From CAZSDU01 sp964429135 (GTDB taxonomy: Bacteria; Bacteroidota; Bacteroidia; Bacteroidales; FEN-979): 64,000 nucleotides of DNA. A program made the translations under genes and the position numbers. Below the pieces are notes generated by a model, which saw nothing but the letters and a program-made list of their open reading frames with translations, did no database searches and was not told the origin of the DNA. The stretch spans positions 124,001 to 188,000 of the forward strand of contig CAYSAU010000002.1 in assembly GCA_964429135.1 (NCBI GenBank). Direction: 5' to 3'. This document shows positions 32,464 to 40,782 of this stretch, piece after piece; the stretch's first letter is position 1, and each line of letters begins with the position of its first letter.

Positions 32464-33954
32464 ATGCTGTTCAATTCGCTGATCTTCATTTATCTTTTTC
32501 TTCCCATTACTTTGTTTTTTGTTTTCATAACTGCTGAAAAATATAAAAATCTGTTTTTACTTCTTGCGAGTTGGGTTTTCTATGCCTGGAGTGGGATTTC
32601 TTTTATTATTGTGCTGCTTGCTTCCATCTCTATGAATTATTTAATTGGATTGGCCATAAGCCGCCCCAGGGATGAAAAACAGCGGAAGTTTTGGTTTATC
32701 ACCGGGATTGGTCTGAATTTACTATTGCTGATCATTTTTAAATACACAAATTTTTTGTTGGAGAACCTGAATTTTTTCACCTTGCTTTTTGGATGGAATC
32801 CAATCATTATTAATCATATTTTTCTGCCCCTTGGGATCTCATTTTTTACTTTTAAGGCGATTTCCTATCTGATAAGCCTTAAACGCAGGGAAACACCTGT
32901 TCAGAAAAACTTCACAGAACTCGCATTGTATCTTTCTATTTTTCCTGAAATCATTGCTGGTCCGATCGATCGTTATAGGGACCTGTCTGTACAAATTCAC
33001 AACAGGACCTTTTCGGCAGAACAATTTGCATCTGGTGTCAAGAGGTTTACTTTAGGTTTATTTAAAAAGGTACTTATTTCAACACCTTTAGCAACCGTTG
33101 CTGACAAGGCATTTGACGGAAGATTATTTGAGCTGACAACACCTATGGCCTGGCTGGGCCTTATTTGTTTTGCGCTTCAAATTTATTATGACTTTTCAGG
33201 TTATACGGATATGGCCATTGGCCTTGGACGAATGTTAGGGTTTACCTTCGTGGAGAATTTCAATTTCCCGTATCTTTCAAAATCCGTTAGGGAATTCTGG
33301 AAACGCTGGCATATTTCATTATCAACCTTTCTCCGGGATTACCTTTTCTTACCTGTTGCCTATTCCACATCCAGAAAACTAAGGAAAGAAAGATACGGAG
33401 GAATAAGGGTTGATCATATCATTTATATTTATGCCACCCTTATTACATTTCTTTTGTGTGGTTTCTGGCACGGAGCTGCCTGGAATTTTATCCTATGGGG
33501 ATTGATTCACGGAGCTTTTCTATCTCTGGAAAGAACCCGATTTGGGAAATGGCTTGATCATAGCTGGAGTATTATACGACATTCTTATTTTCTTGCTTTC
33601 ATTTTGTTTTCATGGGTGTTTTTTCGTAATCCGTCAGTTCAGGACGCTTTTAATTACCTTGGCGTTTTATCGGGAAATTCAAAAGTTCAGGTTGATTGGT
33701 ACCGGCTTCTTGAATTCTGGAATATTAAACTGATAGGTACTTTTATACTTGCATTGATCGGGACTACCAATATATTTAATTATTTATATATCCAGATCCT
33801 GGGAGGAATAAACAACAAACTTGGGTTGGTACGGTATATTAGTCTATACACCATTCAGATTGGTACAATAGTTTTTATCCTTTTCACCATTGCACTTTCA
33901 ACACTGTATTTGATCTCAGGGACAAGTAATGCCTTTATATATTTCAGATTTTAA
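32464..33954 (+). CDS. MBOAT-family O-acyltransferase (AlgI type)
   Basis: A 496-residue polytopic membrane protein with about ten hydrophobic segments. MBOAT signatures are visible: WKRWHISLSTFLRDYLFLP (279-297, His283) and the catalytic-histidine motif FWHGAAWNF (334-342, His336), as well as QIYYDFSGYTDMAIGLGRM in the middle. It moves acetyl groups from cytoplasmic acetyl-CoA across the membrane for the AlgJ-like partner encoded 26 bases upstream. The length fits AlgI. The 3' end faces the K+ channel gene, with 6 bases between stops. Confidence 0.93.
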   Translation: MLFNSLIFIYLFLPITLFFVFITAEKYKNLFLLLASWVFYAWSGISFIIVLLASISMNYLIGLAISRPRDEKQRKFWFITGIGLNLLLLIIFKYTNFLLENLNFFTLLFGWNPIIINHIFLPLGISFFTFKAISYLISLKRRETPVQKNFTELALYLSIFPEIIAGPIDRYRDLSVQIHNRTFSAEQFASGVKRFTLGLFKKVLISTPLATVADKAFDGRLFELTTPMAWLGLICFALQIYYDFSGYTDMAIGLGRMLGFTFVENFNFPYLSKSVREFWKRWHISLSTFLRDYLFLPVAYSTSRKLRKERYGGIRVDHIIYIYATLITFLLCGFWHGAAWNFILWGLIHGAFLSLERTRFGKWLDHSWSIIRHSYFLAFILFSWVFFRNPSVQDAFNYLGVLSGNSKVQVDWYRLLEFWNIKLIGTFILALIGTTNIFNYLYIQILGGINNKLGLVRYISLYTIQIGTIVFILFTIALSTLYLISGTSNAFIYFRF

Positions 33955-33960
33955 AAGGAA

Positions 33961-34641
33961 TTATCTGTCTGGAGCATCATCATGACTATTTCTGGAAGCA
34001 AATTTCCCGACCAGCATGGCCACAATGATGGCTATGTACATTTGTCCTGAAACGCTGATGAATGTTGCCAGGGAACGGACATAGGGTTTGACGGGGACGA
34101 TATCTCCATATCCTGTGGTTGACATCGTTACCAATACGAAATAAAGGGGTCCACTCAGATGGGATTTTTCAGCGGAAGAAGTACCCTCAGAAATATAATG
34201 AAATGCTAAGGGATCAAGGTTCATGATCGTGGATATTAATGTATAATATACCAGCCCCAATAGCAGGTATCCGCTTATGGATTCAACAATGACCCTGGAA
34301 GTGACTTCGCGTGAAGTAACCAGGTGATGGATCAGGGAAAAAACAATATAGGAGAAAAAGAGTATCTTGATTACCTTGGAAGCACCCATGATTGAATTCA
34401 GTTCGAACAACATGGATAACCATTCAAAAATCAGGGACAGGATGGCAATAATAATCATGAAACGCCGGTATTTTTCAAGGGAAAAAATGGCGGATATAAA
34501 AATCAGGGTATAGCCAAATTTAAAAAGAGGTAATTCCCATTTGCCGGAAAAGCAGGGCGCAACAAAAACCGTGAAGATGACAGAAGCGAGCAGAATACTG
34601 TTCCAAAACGATACTGATATCGGGCTGCCGTCTTTCATCAT
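33961..34641 (-). CDS. Two-pore-type potassium channel protein
   Basis: A 226-residue membrane protein. Six hydrophobic segments are visible, and the pore loop contains the K+ selectivity filter STTGYGD (174-180) between the last two spans. The usual voltage-sensor arginines and any C-terminal RCK domain are lacking, so it is a simple ion channel (Ion_trans_2 type). It follows the aminotransferase gene by 27 bases on the same strand and may be cotranscribed with it, without an obvious functional link. Confidence 0.85.
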   Translation of the reverse strand: MMKDGSPISVSFWNSILLASVIFTVFVAPCFSGKWELPLFKFGYTLIFISAIFSLEKYRRFMIIIAILSLIFEWLSMLFELNSIMGASKVIKILFFSYIVFSLIHHLVTSREVTSRVIVESISGYLLLGLVYYTLISTIMNLDPLAFHYISEGTSSAEKSHLSGPLYFVLVTMSTTGYGDIVPVKPYVRSLATFISVSGQMYIAIIVAMLVGKFASRNSHDDAPDR

Positions 34642-34668
34642 CGCGATCTACAAAAACAGCTGGGTGCG

Positions 34669-35982
34669 CTAAGCATGTTGCGCGTGAAACTTTTCTAACC
34701 TCTCTTCAAGTGCCGGGAACTGATTTCGGTTCACCAGAGAGACACAAGCACGTATGCCTTCTTTTCGTTCACTTCCCGTAATACTTAGTGCAATGGCGCT
34801 GATCCCGTAATAAAGCATTTCTTCAAGCAAGGCTTCTCCGCTGAATCCGGGATAAGAAAAGGTAAAATAAAAGCCATCCGCGATGGGATTATCCTCATCC
34901 TTATCATACACTATTTTAAACCCGTTATCAGTAAACATCTTTTTCATGATCCTTGCCTTTTCACCATATTCTTTAACCACGGCTACAAAATCATAGGTGC
35001 CATCGTTGACAGCCTTAAGCATGGCTGCAAGTCCGTATTGTGTTGAATGGGAAGTTCCGGCACTTAAAGCGTAAACCGTGCCATAAATCAACGCACGGCC
35101 GACAATATCAGTGGTATAGTAGCGGAGCAGGTCGGGAGCTTTTGTATTAAAAAGTTTATTGGAAACGATCATCAGTCCGATACGTTGACCAGCATAACTG
35201 AATACTTTGGAACTGGAAATTAGAAGGACATAATTTTCCGTATATTTTGCCACTGTCGGCTGATAGGGTGGGACTCCGGGTTTTGAATAATCTTTCCGGA
35301 AATCCATAGCAAAGTAGGCCAGGTCTTCAATGATGATAACATTGTACTGATTGGCCAATTCACCGATGATCCTCAATTCGGTATCGGTGAAACAGATCCA
35401 TGAAGGATTATTGGGATTGGAATACAGCACGGAGTGAATATTTCCTTTGGAGAAATAGGATTCCAGTTTCTCCCGTAATTTTTCGCCACGGTAATCATAT
35501 ACATCAAATGATTCAAATTTCTGTCCCAATACCTTGTGCTGTTGATGGTGAACAGGAAATCCGGGATCAATGAACAGGGTGGTGTCTTTTTCCCGGTGAA
35601 TTTTTGAAAAGGTAAGAAATGCAGCGAATCCACCTTGCATGCTTCCGACAGTAGGGACACAATTGGCTGGGTCCACATCGATATTTAGAAACAACTTCAC
35701 GAATCGTGACGCTTCGCTTTTTAAAACTGGTGTGCCTTCAATTTCCGGATATACCGATGCCACGCCTTTTTTCAAGGCTTCAATCTCAGCTTCCACGCCA
35801 ATGGGAGCAGCAGGAAGACCGGGAACACCCATTTCCATTCGAACGAACTTTTCACCAGTTTCTTTTTCGATCCCATTGATCAATCTTTTTATTTCACGAA
35901 TGGAGGCCCTGCCAATATTCTGGATATTACTTTCCCGGATATGCCGGGAGACAACATCATAAGGGATGGGGGTTTCTTTCAT
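34669..35982 (-). CDS. Class I/II PLP-dependent aminotransferase
   Basis: A 437-residue fold-type I aminotransferase. The pyridoxal-phosphate sites are clear: SNPNNPSW (188-195), EDLAYF (219-224; Asp220 and Tyr223), and the Schiff-base lysine Lys259 in SSSKVFSYAGQRIG. The specificity cannot be read directly. It lies 116 bases downstream of hpdA on the same strand, so deamination of tyrosine to 4-hydroxyphenylpyruvate, one step before 4-hydroxyphenylacetate, is an attractive but unproven role. The gap between them contains a palindromic operator candidate, suggesting separate control. The N-terminal 50 residues extend beyond the shortest family members. Confidence 0.88.
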   Translation of the reverse strand: MKETPIPYDVVSRHIRESNIQNIGRASIREIKRLINGIEKETGEKFVRMEMGVPGLPAAPIGVEAEIEALKKGVASVYPEIEGTPVLKSEASRFVKLFLNIDVDPANCVPTVGSMQGGFAAFLTFSKIHREKDTTLFIDPGFPVHHQQHKVLGQKFESFDVYDYRGEKLREKLESYFSKGNIHSVLYSNPNNPSWICFTDTELRIIGELANQYNVIIIEDLAYFAMDFRKDYSKPGVPPYQPTVAKYTENYVLLISSSKVFSYAGQRIGLMIVSNKLFNTKAPDLLRYYTTDIVGRALIYGTVYALSAGTSHSTQYGLAAMLKAVNDGTYDFVAVVKEYGEKARIMKKMFTDNGFKIVYDKDEDNPIADGFYFTFSYPGFSGEALLEEMLYYGISAIALSITGSERKEGIRACVSLVNRNQFPALEERLEKFHAQHA

Positions 35983-36010
35983 AGCAAAGAGTATTTTTGA
36001 AGCAGAATGA

Positions 36011-36030
36011 GTAAATGGATAATCATTTAC
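36011..36030. promoter_or_regulatory. Palindromic operator candidate GTAAATG-N6-CATTTAC
   Basis: A perfect 7-base inverted repeat around GATAAT, 29 bases upstream of the aminotransferase ATG at 35982. A further half-site ATTTACAA at 36045-36052 repeats the ATTTACAA at 36025-36032 exactly 20 bases on. Symmetry and helical spacing suggest a dimeric regulator; no regulator gene is adjacent. Confidence 0.5.
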
Positions 36031-36098
36031 AAAAATGGAAAATTATTTACAATTATCCAACGGAAAGTTTGGAATTCGGGTTTTTTCGGAGAAAAATT

Positions 36099-37034
36099 CT
36101 AAAACGGGGTATCGCTGCTGATATAGCAATGGATTCCTGATTGTTCAATTCGTTCCTTGACGAACTTCAAACGCTGTATTGATGGCGACTGAAAATTCGT
36201 GGTATAGTATGGGTGGGCGATTAAGGCATGTTTTTCTCGTCCGAAATGATGAAGGGGAAGGAGATTAACTTCATTCCGTTTGCAGGAGTGGATAAATGAG
36301 ATCATTTCATCGAGATTCTTTTCCGTATCATTGAATCCGGGGATCACTGGCATACGGAAGATCACCCGCCCTTTAAATTCCCCGGCAATTTTTCTGGCAG
36401 ATTCAAGGATGAGATGATTTGAAGAGCCTGTGGCTTGCAGATGTTTTTCCGGGTCTATATGTTTCAGATCGAAAAAAATCCAATCCAGGTAGGGCAAAGA
36501 GGGTGCAATGTTTTTCCAGGGGACATTTCCGCAGGTTTCCACGGCGGTATGGATATAGGAATCATAACACTTTTTTAAAAAAGCTCCGACAAATTCAGGT
36601 TGTAAAAAAGGCTCTCCACCCGTCAGTGTAATTCCGCCCTTATTACCCCAGTACTGGCGATCGCGGGTAATTTTAGCATATAAATCTTCAAGGGTAATCC
36701 CATAACCTCCCTGACTCAGGGCGCCGCTGCAGCAAGCCCGGATACAATCATAAGAGGAACATCGCTGACAAAGGTCCCTGTCAAAAACCAGGTTATCTCC
36801 TCTTTTAGTAATTGCTCCCTGTTTGCAGGCATCGATACAAAGACCATCGTAGGTACATTTGGATTTTTTATAAAGGGGTTCTGGAAAGAGAGAAAACCCT
36901 TCGGGGTTGGAACACCATTGGCAACGAAGGGAGCATCCTTTGAAAAAGATCAGGCTACGGCAGCCGGGTCCATCATGAACGGAGAAGCCCTGGATATCGA
37001 AGATAATTCCCCGGATCAGTTTTGCCTGTACCAT
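36099..37034 (-). CDS. hpdA: 4-hydroxyphenylacetate decarboxylase activating enzyme (radical SAM)
   Basis: A 311-residue glycyl-radical-enzyme activase. The radical-SAM cluster cysteines are Cys34, Cys38 and Cys41 in KGCSLRCQWC; the SAM-binding TGGEP is at 138-142. An inserted ferredoxin-like region (about 60-102) with nine further cysteines (for example 60, 66, 70, 89, 92, 97, 101) would hold two extra [4Fe-4S] clusters, as in the activases of glycerol dehydratase and 4-hydroxyphenylacetate decarboxylase. Its start overlaps hpdC by 19 bases. It should put the glycyl radical on the large subunit HpdB. Gene order B-C-A equals that of clostridial hpd operons. Confidence 0.9.
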   Translation of the reverse strand: MVQAKLIRGIIFDIQGFSVHDGPGCRSLIFFKGCSLRCQWCSNPEGFSLFPEPLYKKSKCTYDGLCIDACKQGAITKRGDNLVFDRDLCQRCSSYDCIRACCSGALSQGGYGITLEDLYAKITRDRQYWGNKGGITLTGGEPFLQPEFVGAFLKKCYDSYIHTAVETCGNVPWKNIAPSLPYLDWIFFDLKHIDPEKHLQATGSSNHLILESARKIAGEFKGRVIFRMPVIPGFNDTEKNLDEMISFIHSCKRNEVNLLPLHHFGREKHALIAHPYYTTNFQSPSIQRLKFVKERIEQSGIHCYISSDTPF

Positions 37035-37273
37035 TCAAAATCGGCACATTTGGAAGCATTCATATCCGGGTAAGCAAGCGCGCTTCCCATGCATCGCCCC
37101 AGGTCATCACGTTCCCGGGTGAATTTGCTGCAAAACTTACATTTAAATGATTTTTCAGCTTTAGCGCAAAACGGATCATCTGGAGTGATCTTGTTTTTAT
37201 TGAGTTTGCATATCCCCCTGAAAACATCAACAGGCAGATAAAACAAACAATCCTTGCAATAATAATCTTTCAT
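37016..37273 (-). CDS. hpdC: 4-hydroxyphenylacetate decarboxylase small subunit
   Basis: An 85-residue cysteine-rich protein, the same length as the clostridial HpdC, and similar in pattern: CKDC (6-9), GICKLNK (Cys22), a cysteine at 36, CKFC (45-48), GRCMG (Cys61) and a last Cys76. The small subunit binds two [4Fe-4S] clusters and is found only with 4-hydroxyphenylacetate decarboxylases among glycyl-radical enzymes. From memory of the clostridial structure the first ligand is a histidine; here the matching position is Cys6, giving all-cysteine ligation. It is encoded 50 bases after hpdB and overlaps hpdA by 19 bases. The start ATG is fixed by these limits. Confidence 0.88.
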   Translation of the reverse strand: MKDYYCKDCLFYLPVDVFRGICKLNKNKITPDDPFCAKAEKSFKCKFCSKFTRERDDLGRCMGSALAYPDMNASKCADFEWYRQN

Positions 37274-37295
37274 AACCTAAATTTATCAAGTTTCA

Positions 37296-37310
37296 TCAAC
37301 TCGTCAACTC
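37296..37310 (-). repeat. Short direct repeat in the hpdB-hpdC gap
   Basis: TCAACTC occurs at 37296-37302 and 37304-37310. It lies in the 50-base gap between hpdB and hpdC. No function is evident. Confidence 0.35.
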
Positions 37311-37323
37311 ACCAGTTCACGAA

Positions 37324-39993
37324 TCATAACTCTTCATACTCTGTCCGTGCAATCACTTCATCCTGGATTTGTTTTCCGAGTTCAACCCAATACTGGGTGA
37401 AGCCGGCAACCCTGACCAAAAGACTACGGTGTTTTTCCGGTTCTTCCTGGGCTTTTCTGAGCAGTCGGGAGTCCACGATATTAAATTGCACATGGAAGCC
37501 TCCTTTACGCATATAAGCCCTGACCAGTTCCAGAAATTTTCTTGATCCTTCCCGGCCTTTGACCACAGAAGGATGAATTTTCATGTTCAGCTGGGAGTTT
37601 TGTGAACGGGCATGGTTCCAGCAGGTTGCTGAATTAAATAAAGCATAGGGGCCGTTTTTGTCGGTACCGGGATAAGCGGAAACGGATCCATCGGAAAAAG
37701 TTGTACCACTGAGACGACCATCAGGTCCGGCCAGGGTTACGGCTCCCATTGGTCCATGGGTGGAAACGGAGATCTGGCAGGCGTACATGGGTTGGTCGTA
37801 CAGGGAATAATAATTATGTGCCATTTCACAGAACCATTCTTCCCATTCTTTTAAAATATCATCCACGAAGGGTTGGTCATTACCGAATTTCGGTGCATTC
37901 AGACTAAGATGGTGAATCTTCTTCCATTCATCATAAGCTGTTGTCGGAACCTGATCCACCAAGGAATAGGAACCTGTTTCCTGGGCGGTTTTGTACCCGA
38001 AATTGGCCAGTATGGCCTCACGATAGTCTTCAATGCTATAAAGATGATCTGTATAGACATTCTGTTTTAATGCGGCCAGGCTGTTGACAAGGTTAGCGGT
38101 TCCACAGCTTTCGATATTAAAGGTAGTGTTATACCGGGAACCCATTTGACCGATATCTTTTCCTTTCTCCAGGCAATCCGGTTTAAGCATGGAGTTTACT
38201 AAAGAAGGAGAAATTTTTCGCCAGGCATCATGCTGAATATTGTTGGTCAGGGTGAGGACATGGCAGGCCCGGCTGAAATAGTCTTTGAAAGCCTGCCAAA
38301 GCTCATCGTAAGTTTCCAGCTTATATCCGTGAGCGGGAAATACCCGCTCTCCTTTTCGCATATCCATTCCATCGAACAGGGTCACCTCAAGTATTTTCGG
38401 CAGGGATAAAAAATGAACTCCGACGCTGGTCGCCGGGGCTGACCCTCCGGGGATCCAGTGAATTTTTCCATCCAGGTTCAAGGGCATCCAGCTTCCTGGT
38501 GAAGTTTCCAGACAACCTCCGATGGACCATGCCCGCGCTTCTTCAAGATCCATGCCTTCATGCCCGTAATTGTTGAGCAGGAATTCCATGGCCACCTGGT
38601 TATTGACCCATGCTGGATAGCCTGTCCCGATTTTTGTACATTCAATGCCTTTCAGCAGAAATTCTTCCGGAAGTCGTTCATCATATAGCAGAGAGAGGGT
38701 TGGTTGAGGCGTATCGCAACGTATGCCGGCTTCAAGGATAAGCATTTCGAGTTCATTCGAAGCCGATGTCCCGTCTTTTGTAAGCCCGCCGATACAAAGG
38801 TTGTTGAAAGTATTGCCGGATAACACACCCCCTACAACTCCCATCGAGGCAAAACAATCAATCTCAGTGAATTTGATACGCATACATTCCAGCAACTCCA
38901 GGCTGCGTTCGCGATCCAATATCCCCTGGTCCATATCCCTTTTCCAAAAAGGGTATAACACTTGTCCGATCCGGCCTGGCGACAGACCGGATATGGCATC
39001 TTCATTCAGCACGGCGACATGAAAGGTCCATACCATTTGCAGTGCATCATGGAAATTCCTGGGAGCTTCCCGTGAGATCCATTCAAGTCTTTCAGCGATA
39101 TCGAGATATTCGTTTTTTTGTTTTTCTTCTTTTTCAATGGAGGCAAGGAAATGCGCTTCCTCAGCATAATTTTTTATCCAGGATTGTATCCCCTGAAGCA
39201 TGATGATGACCCCCCGGTAAAAATACAACCTATCCATGTCTGGGTATCCGGCAACTTCAGCTATGCCTTCTTCACACAAGCGAATCAGTCCCGAGATCCC
39301 GTATTGAAGGGGGAAATAGTAATTCAGCACCTCCCTGCCCTGGGGAAGCGTATAACCAGAATCGAACATACAGATGACGGATCGCATCAGGGCTTCTTTT
39401 TCTTTATAACCCGGCACCAATTGTTCATATTGGTGTCCGATATCATCTACGGATTTGTCTTTCCACTTCTTGGCCACCTCGAGCATGACCGGCATTTCTT
39501 CAACCCTGAGCCCGAATTTTCCGGCAATGGAGATTACTTTCCCGATGCTTTTTGTGACATTTCCCCCTCCTTTTCCCATGGTGGTAAAGGTGTCAGCGGT
39601 CAGTTTTCCTGACTCCTGAGCTTCCCTGTACATTTGATCTTCAGCAGCCATGAAAAAAGCTTCCGAAAGCCAGGGCATGGGATAAGAACCACGGAGATAG
39701 GCTGCTTTGCCCATGACCAATAATTCTCCAGGGTAAATAACAGGCGTGAGGTGTTCAAATCCGGCTTTCAATGCTTCAGCACGGCGAATGACGGGAATTT
39801 CACCTTCTTTTTCCTCCCATCGCCTGGTATACCAGTATGGAAATTCCATCGAAGTGGATGATTTTGCTTCAAAGTACAGCTCTCGCGCTGATTCAGCCCT
39901 TGGTGAGGGCTGGGGTTTCTGTTCCCTGCTGCCTATGGTATCACCAGGCTGATGACCATAATAATTGATATCAGAATGACCTGAATTGTTCAT
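37324..39993 (-). CDS. hpdB: 4-hydroxyphenylacetate decarboxylase, glycyl-radical large subunit
   Basis: An 889-residue glycyl-radical enzyme, read from ATG 39993; a TTG at 40041 would add 16 residues. The thiyl/Glu site is GGCLET (Cys494, Glu496) and the glycyl site is RVAGF (Gly864). The Cys-to-Gly distance, 370 residues, equals that of clostridial HPD (503/873). The other residues I recall from that structure also fit the same offset of 9: Ser335 (344), His527 (536) and Glu628 (637), the last two being near the substrate phenol. This supports decarboxylation of 4-hydroxyphenylacetate to p-cresol rather than phenylacetate or indoleacetate decarboxylation, and hpdC directly follows. Upstream is the Mpv17-like gene. 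Confidence 0.9.
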   Translation of the reverse strand: MNNSGHSDINYYGHQPGDTIGSREQKPQPSPRAESARELYFEAKSSTSMEFPYWYTRRWEEKEGEIPVIRRAEALKAGFEHLTPVIYPGELLVMGKAAYLRGSYPMPWLSEAFFMAAEDQMYREAQESGKLTADTFTTMGKGGGNVTKSIGKVISIAGKFGLRVEEMPVMLEVAKKWKDKSVDDIGHQYEQLVPGYKEKEALMRSVICMFDSGYTLPQGREVLNYYFPLQYGISGLIRLCEEGIAEVAGYPDMDRLYFYRGVIIMLQGIQSWIKNYAEEAHFLASIEKEEKQKNEYLDIAERLEWISREAPRNFHDALQMVWTFHVAVLNEDAISGLSPGRIGQVLYPFWKRDMDQGILDRERSLELLECMRIKFTEIDCFASMGVVGGVLSGNTFNNLCIGGLTKDGTSASNELEMLILEAGIRCDTPQPTLSLLYDERLPEEFLLKGIECTKIGTGYPAWVNNQVAMEFLLNNYGHEGMDLEEARAWSIGGCLETSPGSWMPLNLDGKIHWIPGGSAPATSVGVHFLSLPKILEVTLFDGMDMRKGERVFPAHGYKLETYDELWQAFKDYFSRACHVLTLTNNIQHDAWRKISPSLVNSMLKPDCLEKGKDIGQMGSRYNTTFNIESCGTANLVNSLAALKQNVYTDHLYSIEDYREAILANFGYKTAQETGSYSLVDQVPTTAYDEWKKIHHLSLNAPKFGNDQPFVDDILKEWEEWFCEMAHNYYSLYDQPMYACQISVSTHGPMGAVTLAGPDGRLSGTTFSDGSVSAYPGTDKNGPYALFNSATCWNHARSQNSQLNMKIHPSVVKGREGSRKFLELVRAYMRKGGFHVQFNIVDSRLLRKAQEEPEKHRSLLVRVAGFTQYWVELGKQIQDEVIARTEYEEL

Positions 39994-40047
39994 CGGGAGG
40001 TTGTTTTTTTCAAAAGTATTAAAAATCAAGAAATAAAACAAATCATG

Positions 40048-40761
40048 TCACATTCGTTTTTTTGCCATCATCGAGGCCAGGGACAAGATCACACCAAGGA
40101 TGATACTGTAAATGGCTGCAATCAGGATGCGGTAGTCTTCCGGGAGCATGAAATTCAAGGTTTGAGCCGGGATCCAGAAGAAAATGATGGTTTTTTTAAA
40201 AACGAAGTTCCACATGCTGTCCCAATCGATATGCTCAAAATATCTGGCCATGGGAATCGGCCCAAGAAACCCTTTCATTTTGCCTTGTGTTGCTGCAATA
40301 TGCATATCTGTTATCCGGTGAAAAGTCATGAAAACCGGTGCGAAAAATACATTCAGGCTGGTACTGACCGAAAAAGCAGACAGAAGTTTAAGCCAACTGA
40401 AATCGTGCTGGCGTAGTATATCGGCTGGGTTGGATGTCGGGAAATGAACGCCCATGGTCTTTAACATCATGGGGGCCCCTTCCCCGAAAACCACAAAAGC
40501 CATTTTGATGGTGATGCCAAGGAATCCCCATACGAATGCCCTGGGGATTATCCCAAATCCTTCTTTCCAGTATTGGCCTGTCCTGATTCTCAGTCCAAGA
40601 CATTCCCCGAAAGTCGCAAGAATGGCGAATTTAACAAAGCTGGCATAATAAGGAAAATGTGCATTCAGCTCGTGGTAGGTATTCCGGAATGATGGAAAAA
40701 CAAAAAATGAAGAAATGATTACAAGGGTAATGACGGATATTGACAGATCGTTTTTTTTCAT
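40048..40761 (-). CDS. Mpv17/PMP22-like membrane protein
   Basis: A 237-residue integral membrane protein with about five hydrophobic segments. The C-terminal half resembles the Mpv17/PMP22 signature, with FFWIPAQTLNFMLPEDYRI and IILGVILS, and the upstream segment PMARYFEHIDWDSMWNF. Mpv17 proteins are best known from mitochondria and peroxisomes, where they act as small channels; bacterial members are rare and unstudied. It lies 54 bases upstream of hpdB and 21 bases downstream of yqgE on the same strand, so it is probably cotranscribed with hpdBCA and could serve in handling p-cresol or its acid, which is inference. Confidence 0.68.
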   Translation of the reverse strand: MKKNDLSISVITLVIISSFFVFPSFRNTYHELNAHFPYYASFVKFAILATFGECLGLRIRTGQYWKEGFGIIPRAFVWGFLGITIKMAFVVFGEGAPMMLKTMGVHFPTSNPADILRQHDFSWLKLLSAFSVSTSLNVFFAPVFMTFHRITDMHIAATQGKMKGFLGPIPMARYFEHIDWDSMWNFVFKKTIIFFWIPAQTLNFMLPEDYRILIAAIYSIILGVILSLASMMAKKRM

Positions 40762-40782
40762 TGAAAGAGATTAAGCCTTGAA

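Noticed and set aside
36011..36030. Palindrome as a TyrR box
   Set aside because: The TyrR box is TGTAAA-N6-TTTACA; here the GTAAA/TTTAC halves are 10 bases apart, and TyrR is not a Bacteroidota regulator.
37324..39993. Glycyl-radical enzyme as pyruvate formate-lyase, glycerol dehydratase or phenylacetate decarboxylase
   Set aside because: The HpdC subunit, the gene order and the matching Ser, His and Glu residues favour 4-hydroxyphenylacetate decarboxylase.
39994..40041. TTG start 48 bases upstream for hpdB
   Set aside because: The extension MFYFLIFNTFEKNNLP is hydrophobic and unlike the family; ATG at 39993 gives catalytic residues at a constant offset from the clostridial enzyme.
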